64,000 nt of DNA from Copromyces sp. CBS 386.78 (GCA_030685235.1 MU839100.1:248001-312000), one strand, 5' to 3'; shown: positions 11,356 through 23,118, counted from the first letter of the stretch. Made by a program: numbers and translations. Notes: a model not told the origin generated them from the sequence alone.

Positions 11356-12067
11356 TTAGGCAGGGACAGGAGGAGCGGCATCGGTGGCGCTACCCTGTTG
11401 CATGCCCGGTTGCGGGGGCAGGAAGAGCGGGAGGTAGGTGACGGCGAGAGACATCACTAGACATGGCCGTTAGCAGGCTTCCAAGTATTAGTTGCTTCGT
11501 TTGCCCGGGTAAACGTACGTGACATGCCCACGGAGAAGTATCCGGGTGTGCTGGAGCTCTTCTTGCTATCTTCACTCTCGCCGAGCCAGCTCTGGACGGC
11601 AAAGACGACGGCAGCCCTGTAATATGTGATTCGCAATCAGCGAAACTGTTCCCACTCAAGCTTTCGTCCCATGTTCATATCCATGAGCACATGGGAAACG
11701 ACACGTGGTTGCCGTTGGGTTATAGATCGCGGGTAGCTTTTGTTCGAAGCTCCCCGTAGCTTGTGATTGAAGTCGCATGGAGTGTGTTGCGCGCGCGCAT
11801 CGAGCTGGTCGTAGAGAAGGGATCCAATTTACCATCCAATGTAGCGGTTGCGCATGAAGATTGCAGCCATGGGCAACGTTGACGAGAGAGTCGACTGGAA
11901 TTCGGCGACGTCGGACTTCGCGGCCGGCTCCTGATAGGGGATAACTACGCCAAAGCCCCGGGTCAGCTTGATATTCTATGACTTTGACACCGGACAAGAT
12001 CAACTTTGGCAACTGGATTGGGTAACTTACTCAGGTCCGCCCTGCGCACATCCTTCTTGGAAGACAT
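11356..12067 (-). CDS. Asterix/UPF0139 family ER membrane protein (PAT complex subunit)
   Basis: Four exons, 12031..12067, 11833..11944, 11519..11616 and 11356..11456, encode 115 residues. The protein begins MSSKKDVRRADL, then IPYQEPAAKSDVAEFQS. A hydrophobic segment follows from PMAAIFMRN to AAVVFAVQSWLGE, and a second from FSVGMSLMSLAVTYLPLFLPP. This arrangement matches the fungal UPF0139 family, the counterpart of animal Asterix (WDR83OS). In animals Asterix is a subunit of the PAT chaperone, which protects polar transmembrane helices while multi-pass proteins are inserted in the ER. That role is known for animals and inferred here. The four small exons all join in phase, which strongly supports the model. 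It is followed upstream by ade2 in the same direction. Confidence 0.85.
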
Positions 12068-12706
12068 CTTGATTGGGTATGTATAAAGGAACTTAGGGCC
12101 AATCTCGGAACTTGTTGTAGGTTGATGGTCGTCCGGACGGTGACGTTCGTAGCTGGGGCAAGTTGGAGGAGACACACCTCTCCGGGGAAGCTCTGGACCT
12201 CCGTTGCGGGACCCTGCCGCGGCCGTCGCGTGCACGGTCCACCGGAAGACCCCATATAGAGAGTCTTGGCAGCAAACTCGCGATAGAGGCAGTTACAAAT
12301 AAATGCCTTGTCATATTCCAGGAAATACCTGGATTGGTTAAATTACATGCATCTCGTACTTTTGGAGCTTCGCTTACGAGAGCCAGATGCCTGTTTGTTT
12401 GATATTGACTGGGAAAAGCTAGAATGCCGCTGCAATACGTATCGTGCTGACATTCGAACAGTCATAATCGCTGTGTACTCCTTATCATTTCCTCTCGTTG
12501 AACTTCCCGGGTATACCTAACCATTCCTTTTCCCTTTTGCTCGTGTTAAACCGTAACCTCAAATCCCGCCCAGCCCGGTCCTGTTTTTCTTCGCTCATAC
12601 CAAATATGTCCCCGCGCGAGTGAAACGTCATCATATATACATTGAAAACTGCGCATCGCGGCATCGCCTGCCCGCTGACTCCTAAGCCACTGGCCACTCT
12701 GCTTGT
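12068..12706. other. Intergenic region between ade2 and the Asterix gene
   Basis: About 640 bp that should hold the ade2 terminator and the Asterix promoter, both genes being on the minus strand. No gene, RNA or repeat was recognised. Confidence 0.5.
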
Positions 12707-14714
12707 CTATTTGGCCTTCTTCATGCTCTCAAGATAGGCAACATCTCCACCTGTGCGCAACTTATCACCCTTCTCAATCACGGCCTCCTCCATCTGCAGT
12801 TGATATCTGCTCATATGCTCCTGGTACTGAGGGATGAAGGAACCCAAGATCCTGATGGCGAGGAGGGCGGCGTTGGTAGAGTTGTTGATGCCGACAGTAG
12901 CAGTGGGGACGCCTCTCTGTTTAACAGTTAGTGACAGGACAAGAATGTATGTCATCATGGGTTAAAACTTACGGGCATCTGAACGATGCTCAAAAGACTA
13001 TCGAGACCATCGAGGTGTGTCGCCTTGACAGGAACACCGATCACGGGCAACGGGGTCTCCGAAGAGATCATGCCGGGAAGATGAGCAGCTCCACCAGCAG
13101 CAGCAATAATGACCTTGATGCCCTTCTTCGCCGCCTCACCGGCAACCTTCATCATGTACTTGGGAGTACGATGGGCAGAGGTGATGTCGAGCGCATACGG
13201 GACCTTGAATTCCTTCAGGATATCCAGACCGGCCTTGAGGACGGGCAAGTCAGAGTCAGAGCCCATTGTGACCAATACCAAAGGCTGATCCGAGTTGTGT
13301 ACCGCCGCAGGGCTAGCTCCTCCGGCGGACGGCTTGCTCTTGGCCTCCTCCTGGGGACGGAGTTGCTCAGCAGAAGCAGCAAGACGCTCCTCTCTGATCT
13401 GGTTGACCATGTTAATGAAAGGCTCAGCAGCTTGCTCAAGATCCTCAATCGAGGAGAAACCTGTTAAAGTGATATGACCGATCTTGCGGGTAGGCTTGGA
13501 CTCCTTGTTGTAGAGATGGAGATAGACATCGACATCACCTCCGTATGTCGTCCTGGCAAGACGAGCAAGCTTGTGATGGGAGTTAGGGGCGGCACCACCC
13601 AAGATGTTGAGCATGATAGAAGATGAAACTCTTGGGGTGAGCTCATCAGGGATAGGCAGGTCAAGAACGGCATAGAGCTGCGCCTTGTACTGGGACATGT
13701 AAGGAACGGCCTCAATGGTGTAGTGGCCGGAGTTGTGGGGGCGAGGCGCGACTTCATTGATCATCAACGATCCTGACCAAATGTTAGCAAGGTATTCAGC
13801 GATATCGAGTCCAACCACTGCTACTTACCGTCCTCGAGGAGGAACATTTCGACGGCAAAGACACCTCTTCCCCACAAGGTGCTAATCACATCACAGGCCA
13901 GCTTCCTAGCCTCCACACAGACATCATCATCCACTCCTCTGGGCGGCATGAAGACCTTGGTGCAAATGCTGTCCTCATGGACCGTCTCAACGGCAGGGTA
14001 GGCGACGCATTTCCTCAAGTTGCCTTCATCATCCTCGGTACGGATGACCATGACTGCAAGCTCCTTCACGAAAGGGGCCCACTTTTCCGCGTAGAGAGGA
14101 AGCTTGCCCAACGCCTCGATAGCAGGGGCAAAGTCCTTCTCACTGTTGACCTTGAAGTTTCCTCTTCCATCGTAGCTTCCCTTCCTCGCCTTGAGCATGA
14201 AGGGGAAACCGAACTTATCAGCAGCTTCCTGGAGAGACTGGAAAGCCGACTCGCCCGACTGAATGGCCATCTGATCGGCGATGGGGATCTTGGTCTTGCT
14301 GGTCCGGAAGTGCTCCTTCTGGAGGTACTTGTCCTGAATCAGGCGAATGGTTCTCCAAGAAGGATGGATAGGCGGCTTGTGAATAGCAACGGAGCCATCG
14401 GCGAGCTTGATCTCGACGCCATTCTTCTCGATATCCTCGAGAACCTCGGTCTCAACATGCTCGATTTCGACAGAGAGGTAGTCGGAACGAGCAGCGAGCT
14501 CGCGGATTTTGGCCGGGTCCTTGAAGGAACCAGTGACATGGCGGTTGGTGTTATGGGCCTGTTTGGCAGGGGCGTTCTTCTCGTCGAGGATGGCGATGTC
14601 GATGCCCAGGGGGTTTGCGGCCTCACAAAGCATACGACCCAATTGGCCGCCACCGAGAAGGCCAATCACCGGGTTGCTGCTTCCCATTTTGTCGGATTTC
14701 TGTCTTAGGCTCAT
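12707..14714 (-). CDS. ADE2: Phosphoribosylaminoimidazole carboxylase, bifunctional PurK-PurE type
   Basis: This enzyme converts AIR to CAIR in de novo purine synthesis. In fungi a PurK-like ATP-grasp domain and a PurE-like carboxylase domain are fused in one chain. Three exons, 13829..14714, 12973..13772 and 12707..12916, give 631 residues. The N-terminal signature [13 protein letters not shown] begins near residue 16. ATP-grasp motifs follow, including [11 protein letters not shown] and [10 protein letters not shown], and after the first intron [15 protein letters not shown]. The PurE domain starts near residue 460 with MGSDSDLPV and contains the conserved SAHRTP and [12 protein letters not shown] second start nine codons downstream (14687, MGSSNP) would match yeast Ade2 better and is about as likely. 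A degenerate telobox lies 212 bp upstream, in the spacer shared with dus4. Confidence 0.96.
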
Positions 14715-15343
14715 CGGAAGATTTGGCGTGCGCAGATGACGGGACTCTTGCTCAAGGAAAAAGTTGGACGATGAGGTGCAAAAGTGAACAAGCTGAAGGA
14801 AGCGATGACGGCCGTCGGGGAGCCGCTAAGAGTCATATAAGACAGGGTCTTGGGGCAACTGGAGCTGTTAGCGGGGCCTGGTCAGGTATGTGTAGTGGTG
14901 GATGGGGCACCGATAGCGGGAACTGTTAGGGTTGGGGTTGGTGTCAAGAACTTCCATTCGATCCTCCGGGCAACGTGTGGGTGGCTTCGATGTTTGCTCC
15001 CAGAAATCAGGTATTCAGTTTGTTTGCTTGAACGAATATGATGGTACCATGTAAGGATAACGTGCCCTGTAAGTAGGTAGGTTTTGTATTGCCATGTTTG
15101 ATATGGGAAGACTGTGTATGTCATGGGCTTATGAGCCTCTCTACCTTAAAAAAGTCAACTGCCGTAGCGGCTATCAAAGGTTCAAAACCCCCACTAAAAA
15201 AAGAAAAAAAGCGTATGCTGATCGCGAACACCTTCACTTGCAACGGAACCACTTCTTCACAATCCGGTCGGCGCAACCACGGTAGTCGCTCGCTCTACTC
15301 TATCCTTCCACTCGTTAGGTATCAGGGCTCGGAACTCAGCAAG
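14715..15343. promoter_or_regulatory. Divergent promoter region between ade2 and dus4
   Basis: A 629-bp spacer that must drive both ade2 (minus) and dus4 (plus). It contains a degenerate telobox, TTAGGGTTGGGGTT, at 14926-14939. The part next to dus4 includes an A-rich run around 15195-15215. Confidence 0.5.
14926..14939 (+). promoter_or_regulatory. Degenerate telobox (TTAGGG-type) motif upstream of ade2
   Basis: The sequence TTAGGGTTGGGGTT is one perfect and one imperfect copy of the fungal telomere repeat. It lies 212 bp upstream of the ade2 start. In yeasts, TTAGGG sites in promoters are bound by Tbf1/Teb1-type Myb proteins; binding here is inferred. Confidence 0.35.
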
Positions 15344-16902
15344 ATGGAGGCCCTTTTGGAAGACTTTCCCCAGGATATTGTCCAGTAAGGCCTGCCGACC
15401 CTTCTCCGTTATTCCTCTTCATGCAGCAAGTGCTACGTCCAAGACTTATCTTTCCCAAGGGTCCTGGCTCCGAGGCACTACTATACAATCTCCCGAATGT
15501 TGCTTTCCTTATAGACAACATCATATTGGGACGAAATGCATTTAACTGACTTGTTCCCGTCTTGAGAAAGTCCGCTCAAGCTCTTTGACATTGCAAAGAG
15601 TGAAAAGAGACTTCTTTACACTTTGGCCCCCATGGTGAGGTATGGCAAGGCAAGTAGCCTCCTCCTCCTCCTCCTCCTCCTCCTCCTCCTCCTCCTCCTC
15701 CTCCTCCTTCTTCCAACCCCTTATCTGAGAGTTCCCTTTCAAAGAGTTTCACAAGAAGTATCCTGACAAGCCGTACAGCTTGCCTTCCGCCAAACAGTGC
15801 ATGACTATGGCACAGATCTTTGCTGGACGCCCATGATCCTGGCCAAGGAGTTCAACAGGAACCGATTTGCCAGGGATAGCGATCTTACCATCTCTACGAA
15901 CGGCCCCCAGCCTCCAACAGTGGTCCAATTCGGCGCCAATGTTCCCCAAGAGTTAGCCCGGGCGTCTACCCTCGTGGCCCCTTATGCCGGCGGTGTGGAC
16001 TTGAACTGTGGATGCCCTCAGTCTTGGGCGTGCGCCGAGACCCTCGGTGCCGCGCTGATGGAAAAGCGAGAACTAGTGCGGGACATGGTGGTTGAGACTC
16101 GGGAGTATCTGAGACGAGATGGATGGGGCGTTGGTAAGGAGAAGGACATCGACAACCCCAAGGGAAGGAGCGTCAGCGTTAAAATCCGTGTTCATAAAGA
16201 CCTGAGGTAAGTGACACCTAACCCATAAGATCTCAGGAGACAGGAACCAACTAACGCCCACCCCCCAGAAAAACAATGGACTTCATCACCACCGTCCTCG
16301 GCCCCTCCCAAGACCGACATATCGACTGGCTAACCATCCATCCTCGCACCCGCCAAACCCCCTCCAGCACACCCATCAACGTCGAAGCGCTCGAGATCCT
16401 CACCACCACCTTCGGCGACCAGGTCCCCATTCTTCTATCAGGCGATGTCTTCACCCTCAACTCTCTCCCCTTCACCTCCCCCCTCTTAGACCCAACCAAC
16501 ACCCCCACCTTCACCAGCAAGTCCATCTCCACCGATAATATTTTGAGGCAAAAACAACAAAGCCCCCTCCTCAACATCCCCAAACTATCCGGCCTCATGT
16601 CCGCCCGCGCCATCCTTGCCAACCCGGCCCTCTACGCCGGCTACGACGCCTGCCCGTGGGAAGCGCTCGAGACGTTCATGAGCCACCTGGCGCGGGCGCC
16701 GCTGCCGTTCAAGCTTGTGCAGCACCATCTCAGCGAGATGTGTGCTCCAGGAATGGGGCCGAACAAGAATGCGCTGTTGACCAAGCCGGAAAGGAACGCC
16801 ATGTTGAGTTGCACGAATATGGTTGATTTGGTGGACTTCTTGGATGAGAAGGCGAGGGAGAAGGGGTATGGGGATGAGTTTGGGATGAGGAGGTTGGTGT
16901 GA
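15344..16902 (+). CDS. DUS4: tRNA-dihydrouridine synthase, Dus4 type
   Basis: Dus enzymes reduce uridine to dihydrouridine in tRNA D-loops with FMN and NADPH; yeast Dus4 acts at positions 20a and 20b. Four exons, 15344..15384, 15571..15649, 15779..16206 and 16269..16902, give 393 residues. The conserved start of the barrel reads HPLKLFDIAKSEKRLLYTL, then APMVRYGK and LAFRQTVHDYGTDLCW. VQFGAN and the active-site segment NCGCPQSWA near residues 115-123 follow, the second cysteine being the expected catalytic acid. IDWLTIHPRTR is the later HxR phosphate-binding motif. The second intron (15650..15778) has a GC donor: the exon ends at AAG and the intron begins GCAAGT. Only this non-standard donor keeps the frame with the family-typical MVRYxKLAFR junction. 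It also holds a 17-unit CCT microsatellite. Confidence 0.92.
15658..15708 (+). repeat. (CCT)17 microsatellite inside a dus4 intron
   Basis: Seventeen uninterrupted CCT units, 51 bp, begin eight bases inside the GC-AG intron of dus4. On the opposite strand they read as a glutamate-coding run, which is an artefact. The tract is pyrimidine-only on the sense strand and likely variable in length between strains. Confidence 0.95.
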
Positions 16903-17425
16903 GTGAGTTGTTTTGGGCGGAGAGATTGACGGATGAGTTGTCTTGGGGTGGTTGATTATGTAGGTAAATGGCAATTCCTGAGTAGGATAAGGGATCGAAA
17001 ATATTGAGCCATGGCCGAGTTGTCAAATGGTGTTGATCTATAACTTCCATTTTTCGCCGGCAGGTCGTGACATAGCCTCAATCTGCTTGCCGTAGCCTCC
17101 ACTAAAGGTAATAATAACCTTACCTCTGTCATATGTATTTTACAGGATATCATACAAATTAACACCTTCCCGATATGCCGCCGCGCTCCTCGATCAGTGG
17201 AGCCCCCTTTACACCCACGAGTCTGGCGAAGTGTGATCAAAGAATACCCAGTGCATTTTCCATGCTCGCCAACCAATTCATTCCATGTAATTTCAAGAGC
17301 GCCTCCTGTAAAGTTCCCCACCGCTGACGCCTGAAACTGCCGACTACCCTACCCTATAAGCCAAAGTGACAAACCCGAATTCGGAGAGAACAACTGTGAG
17401 ATCCTGCGGAGGCGGACACGCAACG
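16903..17425. other. Convergent 3' region between dus4 and the cyclin gene
   Basis: A 523-bp spacer between two genes that face each other. It should hold both terminators. No further gene or repeat was recognised. Confidence 0.5.
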
Positions 17426-19197
17426 CTAATTCCCGTTGATCTCCCCTTCATCCTCATCGCTCGCAACGGTCCGAGCTCGCTTCCTCTCCGGTTCGCCGTC
17501 CGCCGCCGGATCGGACACGGAGTTCTTACGCTTCGCTCCGGAAGGCGACCGCAGTCCGCTGTCGTTCGGCCTTCCGTCGTGTATCGCCAGGTTATTGGCG
17601 GCTTCTTTTAGTGACGCATCCGAGTCTCCTCTATCCAACTGGAAAGACGACACCGGCGCCTGCTCTGTCCTTGTGTCGAGACCAGAAGTGGCGCTGTCCG
17701 GTTCGCTCTTGATGGCTGAAGCTGTCTTTGCCTCTGAAGAGTCCTTCGTCGCTGAACCATTCTGGGCCGCCGAAGCCGATGTTTCTTCTTCCCGCTTGAT
17801 ATGTCGTGGCTGCGACCTCTCCTCATCCTCTTCCATTGTGCCGTTGCTGTTGCCGTTAGCACGCTCACGGTCACTGGAGCTCCTAGGGCTCTGTGTACCG
17901 CGGTCTGTCTCCATTGGAGTACCGTCGCCCTCTTGTTGACTGGATGCCGTGCCGAGTCTACGCCTGGTACTTTCGAGGTTGAACGTAGGAGATGGAGACA
18001 TTCTGTTATCCTGTTTCCTCAACGGATTCTCCTTGTAGAACTCGGTAATGACTTCCATAGCCATGCAGATCTTGCCCTCATCCCCCTTAAGGTATTTCCA
18101 CCATGCTTCCCCGTCGACGTCGTCAACTTTCTCCTTAAGAATGGAGGCGGAGAAAAAGATGGCACTGATGGCGACATCGCGCGCATTCAGTAGCAAGGGC
18201 AGGACTGTGAGGCACAGGTCGTTGCAATAAGTCCATGCGGCGTTACGGAAGGCCTTGTTGCGAACCAGGTGCTGCTTTTGCTTGAGAGTATCTTGCGACT
18301 GTTGGCTACCGTCTTGTTGCTGGAGAGGAATATCTTGCTCCAGTGTACTGAGGAACTCGTATAGTGGGTGGTATGGAATTCCCACCATAAGATCGAATGT
18401 CAACTGTTCCAGCATCACTTCCTCGTAGTTGAGAATACTGTCGCGCCACCGCCAATATTCTTTACTTTGCTCGTCGATGATTAGCTTCGTATTCTTCTGG
18501 GCGACTTTTGCGACCGCGATGATCAAATCTTTCGTTTTCCGGCAGTTTTCTTCTGTCTTGTTCGCGAGAAAGAGCGCTGTGGCAGCGATGTTCTGCATAT
18601 TCAATATGGGTTAGTCCATGTTGCACATCTTCAAGACTCAATGACCACATCTGGGCTGCTAAAAGTGACCGCCAACACAGGCGACAAAGGATAAGCAGAG
18701 GACACGAGGAGACATACGTAATGATGGATGCCACCCTTCTCTTCCACCATGCTTCTTCGCATGTAAAAGCGGTGGAAAAAGACGCCGGCAACCCACAATG
18801 TGATCTGCGGGAGATCGAGCATGATGCCAGCTTGGAAGATGAAGTTAACACCTTTGGCCCTCCTTAAGCGCTCCTCCGACACAGAGAGTCCATCCATGAT
18901 GCTGGGTGTGCTCGCTACTTCGTCGGGCGTGAAGTACCACTGATCGGGACGCGCGACCGGGAGTTTTTGGGGGCTCGACGGCGGACGTGCTGTTGCTGGT
19001 GACGCTACGCTCTTAGTCGAGAGCGGCCGAGGAGGTGACGTCCGGGTCGAGTGTGAAGGTGGCGACGGCACGGCAGGGGGCACATCGCGTCTTCTCGCCG
19101 GCGACTTGGACAACCGATTGTCAACCGGCGGCGGAGGCTTTGCCGGGAGCACGAGAGATGGCGGCTGGTAGCCTTCCCGCGGAGGACGATATGACAT
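17426..19197 (-). CDS. Transcriptional C-type cyclin (cyclin K/T, Pch1/Bur2-like)
   Basis: Two exons, 18718..19197 and 17426..18592, encode 548 residues with an in-frame junction HHY/NIAATALFLANKTEEN. The first 85 residues are proline- and serine-rich. The cyclin box starts near residue 90 with QWYFTPDEV, a TPSIMDGLS block, and RRAKGVNFI. It continues through the intron to MLEQLTFDL and the second fold, containing YCNDLCLTVLPLL. WYFTPDEVxxTPSxxDG and the helix HHYxIAATALFLAxKxEE are typical of cyclins K and T. These activate Cdk9/Bur1- or Ctk1-type kinases that phosphorylate the RNA polymerase II tail. The C-terminal third is low complexity, acidic and rich in serine, with basic KR-rich patches near the end. 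Which kinase it partners cannot be settled from the sequence. The frame stays open upstream to 19401, but that part reads as leader. Confidence 0.85.
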
Positions 19198-19912
19198 GAT
19201 GCAATGCGGTGGTCGACGTTCTGGCTGGTTCCCAAATAAGCGAATCCTCCCCGTGTCGCCCTTCAGATAGCTGTGGCCGAGTTGATGCGCATGGGGACTT
19301 GAGCTGCCCGGCTGCTGTGGGTTGAGAGTATGGTGACTGGTGTCTCTCGCGTGGGTACCGGTTGGGAATAGAACAATTGAGAGTTCAGAATACCGGCACA
19401 AACGAAGAAGTCAAAAGTTCGAAACCAACCCAACTCTGAGAGTGAATTGTGATGGCATCCGCTGCCATTGTTTTATCGCCCTTTATCAGAATGCCAAGCT
19501 TCGCACGATGGACCGTGCGTCACCATTTCCAAGGTGACTTTACCATCGCCAACCAACGCGGGCGGCAGGTGTCCCGCCCAGCCCTGCCCGCGTTCACTGC
19601 AGAACAAAGGAAAGAAGGAGGAAGTATCTCAGCAGGCCCACTTTCCCAGTCAGGTGACCCCCCCTATCCTTAACAGGTCAGTGAGATGCAATCACGACGC
19701 AAGCTCAAATTATGCTATGAAATCAACTTCATGTGGACATCCCATTGTGTTTGTTTATCTACTGAATCCAGATAGCTTCCATGCAATCTATCTGCCGGTA
19801 CTGTCTCTCGACGAGCGGTGAACCAAGCCCTGGCATGTTCACTGGCTAAACGCCCTCCTTGTTTTGGTGCCCCTAGAGGCAATGACCAGTCGGGCTGATT
19901 TCTACCCTCTGG
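19198..19912. other. Intergenic region between prp4 and the cyclin gene
   Basis: A 715-bp spacer holding the cyclin promoter and leader, and the prp4 terminator. No further gene or repeat was recognised. Confidence 0.5.
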
Positions 19913-21638
19913 TCAGGATTCATATAAGCCCTTGGAGTCGTTTCTTCCCCAAAGTTTGACCGTCCGATCATGGCCACCGCTGACAATCCACTTCCCGTCC
20001 CGGCTAACGTCGACACTCGAAACAGGCCCTGTGTGTCCGCTGAGAGACTGGACCAAGGCCCAGTCGTCGGCGGAAAATATGTTTACCTTGCGGTCAAAGC
20101 CTGCCGAAACCATAAAGGTGCCGGATTTCTTGGGAATTTGCATCCCCTTTTCATCCTCGCCAGGAGCCACTCCTTCCAACGGGTCATCCAACCCCTTAAA
20201 CCACCGCACGTCGGCCACCGCACTTGTGTGTGCACCGATGCCTCCTATCCTTTCCACTTTCCTAACATCCCAGCACTTGATCCAGCCATCAGCAGACGCC
20301 GTGAGCACCCTGTAACCGTCCGAGCCCCAGTCCAAGCCATAAATAGGCTTGATATGGCCGTCCTGGTGCCCATCCAGAATCATGGCAGTCCGTCCTGTCC
20401 GCAAATCCCAGATTCTTCCAATGCTGTCCAACCCCGCGCTCGCAAGTAGCGATCCGTCAGTGTTATAGCTGACGGCATAGACACCGCGAGAGTGGCCTTC
20501 CTGGAGAAGAAGCTCGGTGCCGGTTTCCACATCCCACATCCTCCACGAGGTGTCTTCCGAGGCAGAAGCCAGATACCTACCCGAAGGGTGGAACTCCACA
20601 CGACATACTCGTTGAGAATGTCCCGAAAGAGTTCTGAGCGGAGTATCTTGGTTCAGAGCCCAGAGATGAACCAGGCCTTCCGCTCCTCCAGAAGCGAGGT
20701 TGACCGTATCGGGAGAAACATTGCGTTCGGGCAGTGTAGCTCCAGGCATCCAGCATAGACCGCTCACTTTGTTGGTGTGACCCCTCAAGGTCTTCTTTGG
20801 TTCAAGGGTCGGGATCTCGATAAGTTTGACCTGTCCGCCCCAGTTGCCAGTTGCGACCATGTTTCCATCGGGAGAAATCCTCGTCATGCTGATGTGCCGC
20901 TCTCCTGCCGTTTGACTGCCTTGTAGCTCAAATCCCTGAAGCTTTTCCTTGATCTCTTTTCGGTGTTTGACATGCGTTCGCAGCGGAATGGTGGACTCCT
21001 TCTTCTGGAATTCGATGCGCTTCTTGGCTCTCGGGATTGAGTAGTGGGCAATGTCGATGCGGGCCTGGAGCAGCTCCGGGGTTCCAGTGGTATAGAATTC
21101 TTCCTCTTGGTCGCCGGCTTCGTCATCATCATTGTCGGCGTCCTGCATTTCCACATCGGCGCTTTCCTGGCCTCCTTTCTCGGCTTGTAGTGTCATGAGT
21201 TCTCGTAATCTGTCGCGTCTGTCTGCCGGACCCTCGCCGAAGAGGGTGACGGGCTCGCCCATCTCTCGCAATTTGGCTCGCACCCGGCCATCGTCGGTAG
21301 GAACGGCAATCGAAGCTGCTAATCGTTTTCGCTCGAACTGTGAGAGGAGTACGGATGCCTTCTCTGGGGCAATACCAGCCCCAGCACCGGGAATGTCATA
21401 GTCGCGATCGAGGGCTAGAAGGCGAGTTAGTCGTGGGTCGGAAGCGATGCATGAAGTGTTTTTCAAGACTTACGAACAGAGTCGAGATCAATGCCTCCAC
21501 GATCCTGCTTTAGGGGGGTCAGTCCGGGCTCTGTTTGCAAAGTTGAGCAGGTGCCTTCAATGTTGCGAGGGGCGCAAATGGGGTATGTCTTACCTCAGGC
21601 TCGGCCTCCTCCACGTAGGCTCTACGCGACGGATGCAT
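19913..21638 (-). CDS. PRP4: U4/U6 snRNP WD40 protein Prp4
   Basis: Prp4 (PRPF4) is a scaffold of the U4/U6 particle and binds Prp3 and cyclophilin H in the pre-catalytic spliceosome. Three exons, 21594..21638, 21474..21504 and 19913..21414, give 525 residues. The Prp4/splicing-factor-motif domain is seen near residues 40-95: [35 protein letters not shown] and DRRDRLREL. After an acidic stretch and a basic linker, WD40 repeats run from about residue 195 to the end, with markers such as [47 protein letters not shown] and [15 protein letters not shown]. The acceptor of exon 2 is a tandem AAAG/CAG pair, so a variant with one extra glutamine is possible. A telobox lies 239 bp upstream. Confidence 0.93.
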
Positions 21639-21876
21639 CTTGCTAAGCTTTTTGGTGGTTGGTCGCTCGCTGTAGCTTTCGCACACTTGGAAGCGAGTGA
21701 AGACGAGTAGTTCGGGTTCGGTTGTTCGTTGCTAAAGAACGGTTTGATGCGCGCGAGTCTGGTGTTTTGCTTCCCTTCTTGATTTGAACTTGGTAGGTGA
21801 TGCAATCACAGTGAAGTTTACAATGCTGGCGGCGTTGCTGTTGCCGGAGCTCCACTAAAATTCCCGGCATATGCTC

Positions 21877-21888
21877 AACCCTAACCCT
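21877..21888 (-). promoter_or_regulatory. Telobox (two TTAGGG-type units) upstream of prp4
   Basis: The plus strand reads AACCCTAACCCT, so the prp4 strand carries AGGGTTAGGGTT, two telomere-type units, 239 bp upstream of the prp4 start. A Tbf1/Teb1-like Myb protein is the expected binder by analogy with yeasts; this is inference. Confidence 0.45.
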
Positions 21889-22849
21889 CTATGGTATGTG
21901 CCACCGGAACGTTCTCGTCCCACGGCTTCCAGTACGACCGCTGTCCTAGCACCACCTCAGATGAAATGGAACTGAACCAACGAATCATCAAAACGACTTG
22001 TCGAACATCCATAGGTACGTACAGTTCCGGTGTTTTGATGTGATGGATTCCCTGTTGGTATCAACAGGTGTGGGTACCTGCTTTGCTGTCCAAGGTGACA
22101 AGGAAGTGCAATCCCAAAATGGTGCGGCCAGTTCCCCCTTCCCAGCCGTCGACCAATGCGGTTAATGACCGCCAATCGAGCCCCAGCTGCTCGGATCCCC
22201 CAGACTTCCAATTGTCAAAATGAAGATCGGGGTCGGCATTCAGCGGCATTGGTAGGACACTGCCGTGTGGTATTGGACGGGAAGTTTGGACCGCCTGACA
22301 GTGCAACATGGGGCGATTCCAGGCTGAAAGCTAGAAAAAGCCTGGAAAATGCTGCACTCCCTTTTATGCGGGAGACTCTCCATGGCCAATCACCGATTTT
22401 CAGGTGCTCATGCCAATTCCAGTTTTCCTGGGACAACGCCCGCCTTTTCCTCCCTTTCCTCCCACCAGACCTGTCTAACCGGGCAGTCCAGCTGGCCTTT
22501 CCGCCCTTCCTGTTGCTCGCCTGGGGCTGCCCGGCCTGCCCAGACCGTGACACATGCGAACACCTTTGATCGCGGTTGGCTCAATGGCAGGAAATTTGGA
22601 TGAGGCGGGCGCGGCCCCTGGTTTATTAGTGCATGCCCCTAGGAGTAGGTAACAACCCCGGTCCAGGCCATCCTCTTCACTGCAGCTGCAAGAGTCCGGG
22701 CTCCATTTTATTTTAACTTCTGCTTCCCACAACTTTCATTGTCTCCAGACGGAGTTGACCTCTTCCTTCGCACTCCCCCAGCTACAACTTTCTCCTCTTT
22801 TTTCCTTCTTGACACCAAGACCACATCTTACCAAGCCTGTTCACCCTCA

Positions 22850-22987
22850 ATGCATATCGAGAAGACCGTCGACGACAATTCCACTTCCTTCTTCAAGTAC
22901 CAGATGCGTGCGATTCCAAGCCACCAAGGACCCAGTTTGACCACCGAACACCGCGCCGACGCCCAGCGACGCAGAGGCGAGCCTTGA
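22850..22987 (+). other. Upstream ORF (45 residues) in the leader of the S6K-like kinase
   Basis: An ATG at 22850 opens a 45-codon frame that closes with TGA at 22985-22987, 131 bp before the kinase start. No other ATG lies between it and the kinase ATG. Whether it is transcribed depends on the unmapped start site. Confidence 0.4.
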
Positions 22988-23118
22988 ATACGAAGGCCGA
23001 CAGAGGCTTTGAGGGATTGATCTTGTCGAGCGGGTAACGAGCGTTTTCTAGTTTCCCGATTATAATCGATCATACCAACACCATCCCACTAGTAGCCCAT
23101 TCAACGACTACGACAAAG

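Larger units (their letters stand above)
21639..23118. promoter_or_regulatory. Divergent promoter region between prp4 and the S6K-like kinase
   Basis: A 1.48-kb spacer that serves both genes. It contains a two-copy telobox at 21877-21888 on the prp4 side, and a 45-codon upstream ORF at 22850-22987 on the kinase side. The last 300 bases before the kinase are pyrimidine-rich on the plus strand, as expected for a leader. Confidence 0.5.

Noticed and set aside
15542..15742. A glutamate-rich minus-strand ORF
   Set aside because: It is the translation of the CCT microsatellite in the dus4 intron.
19340..19821. Plus-strand frames upstream of the cyclin gene
   Set aside because: Short, overlapping in several frames and without protein-like composition or splice support.
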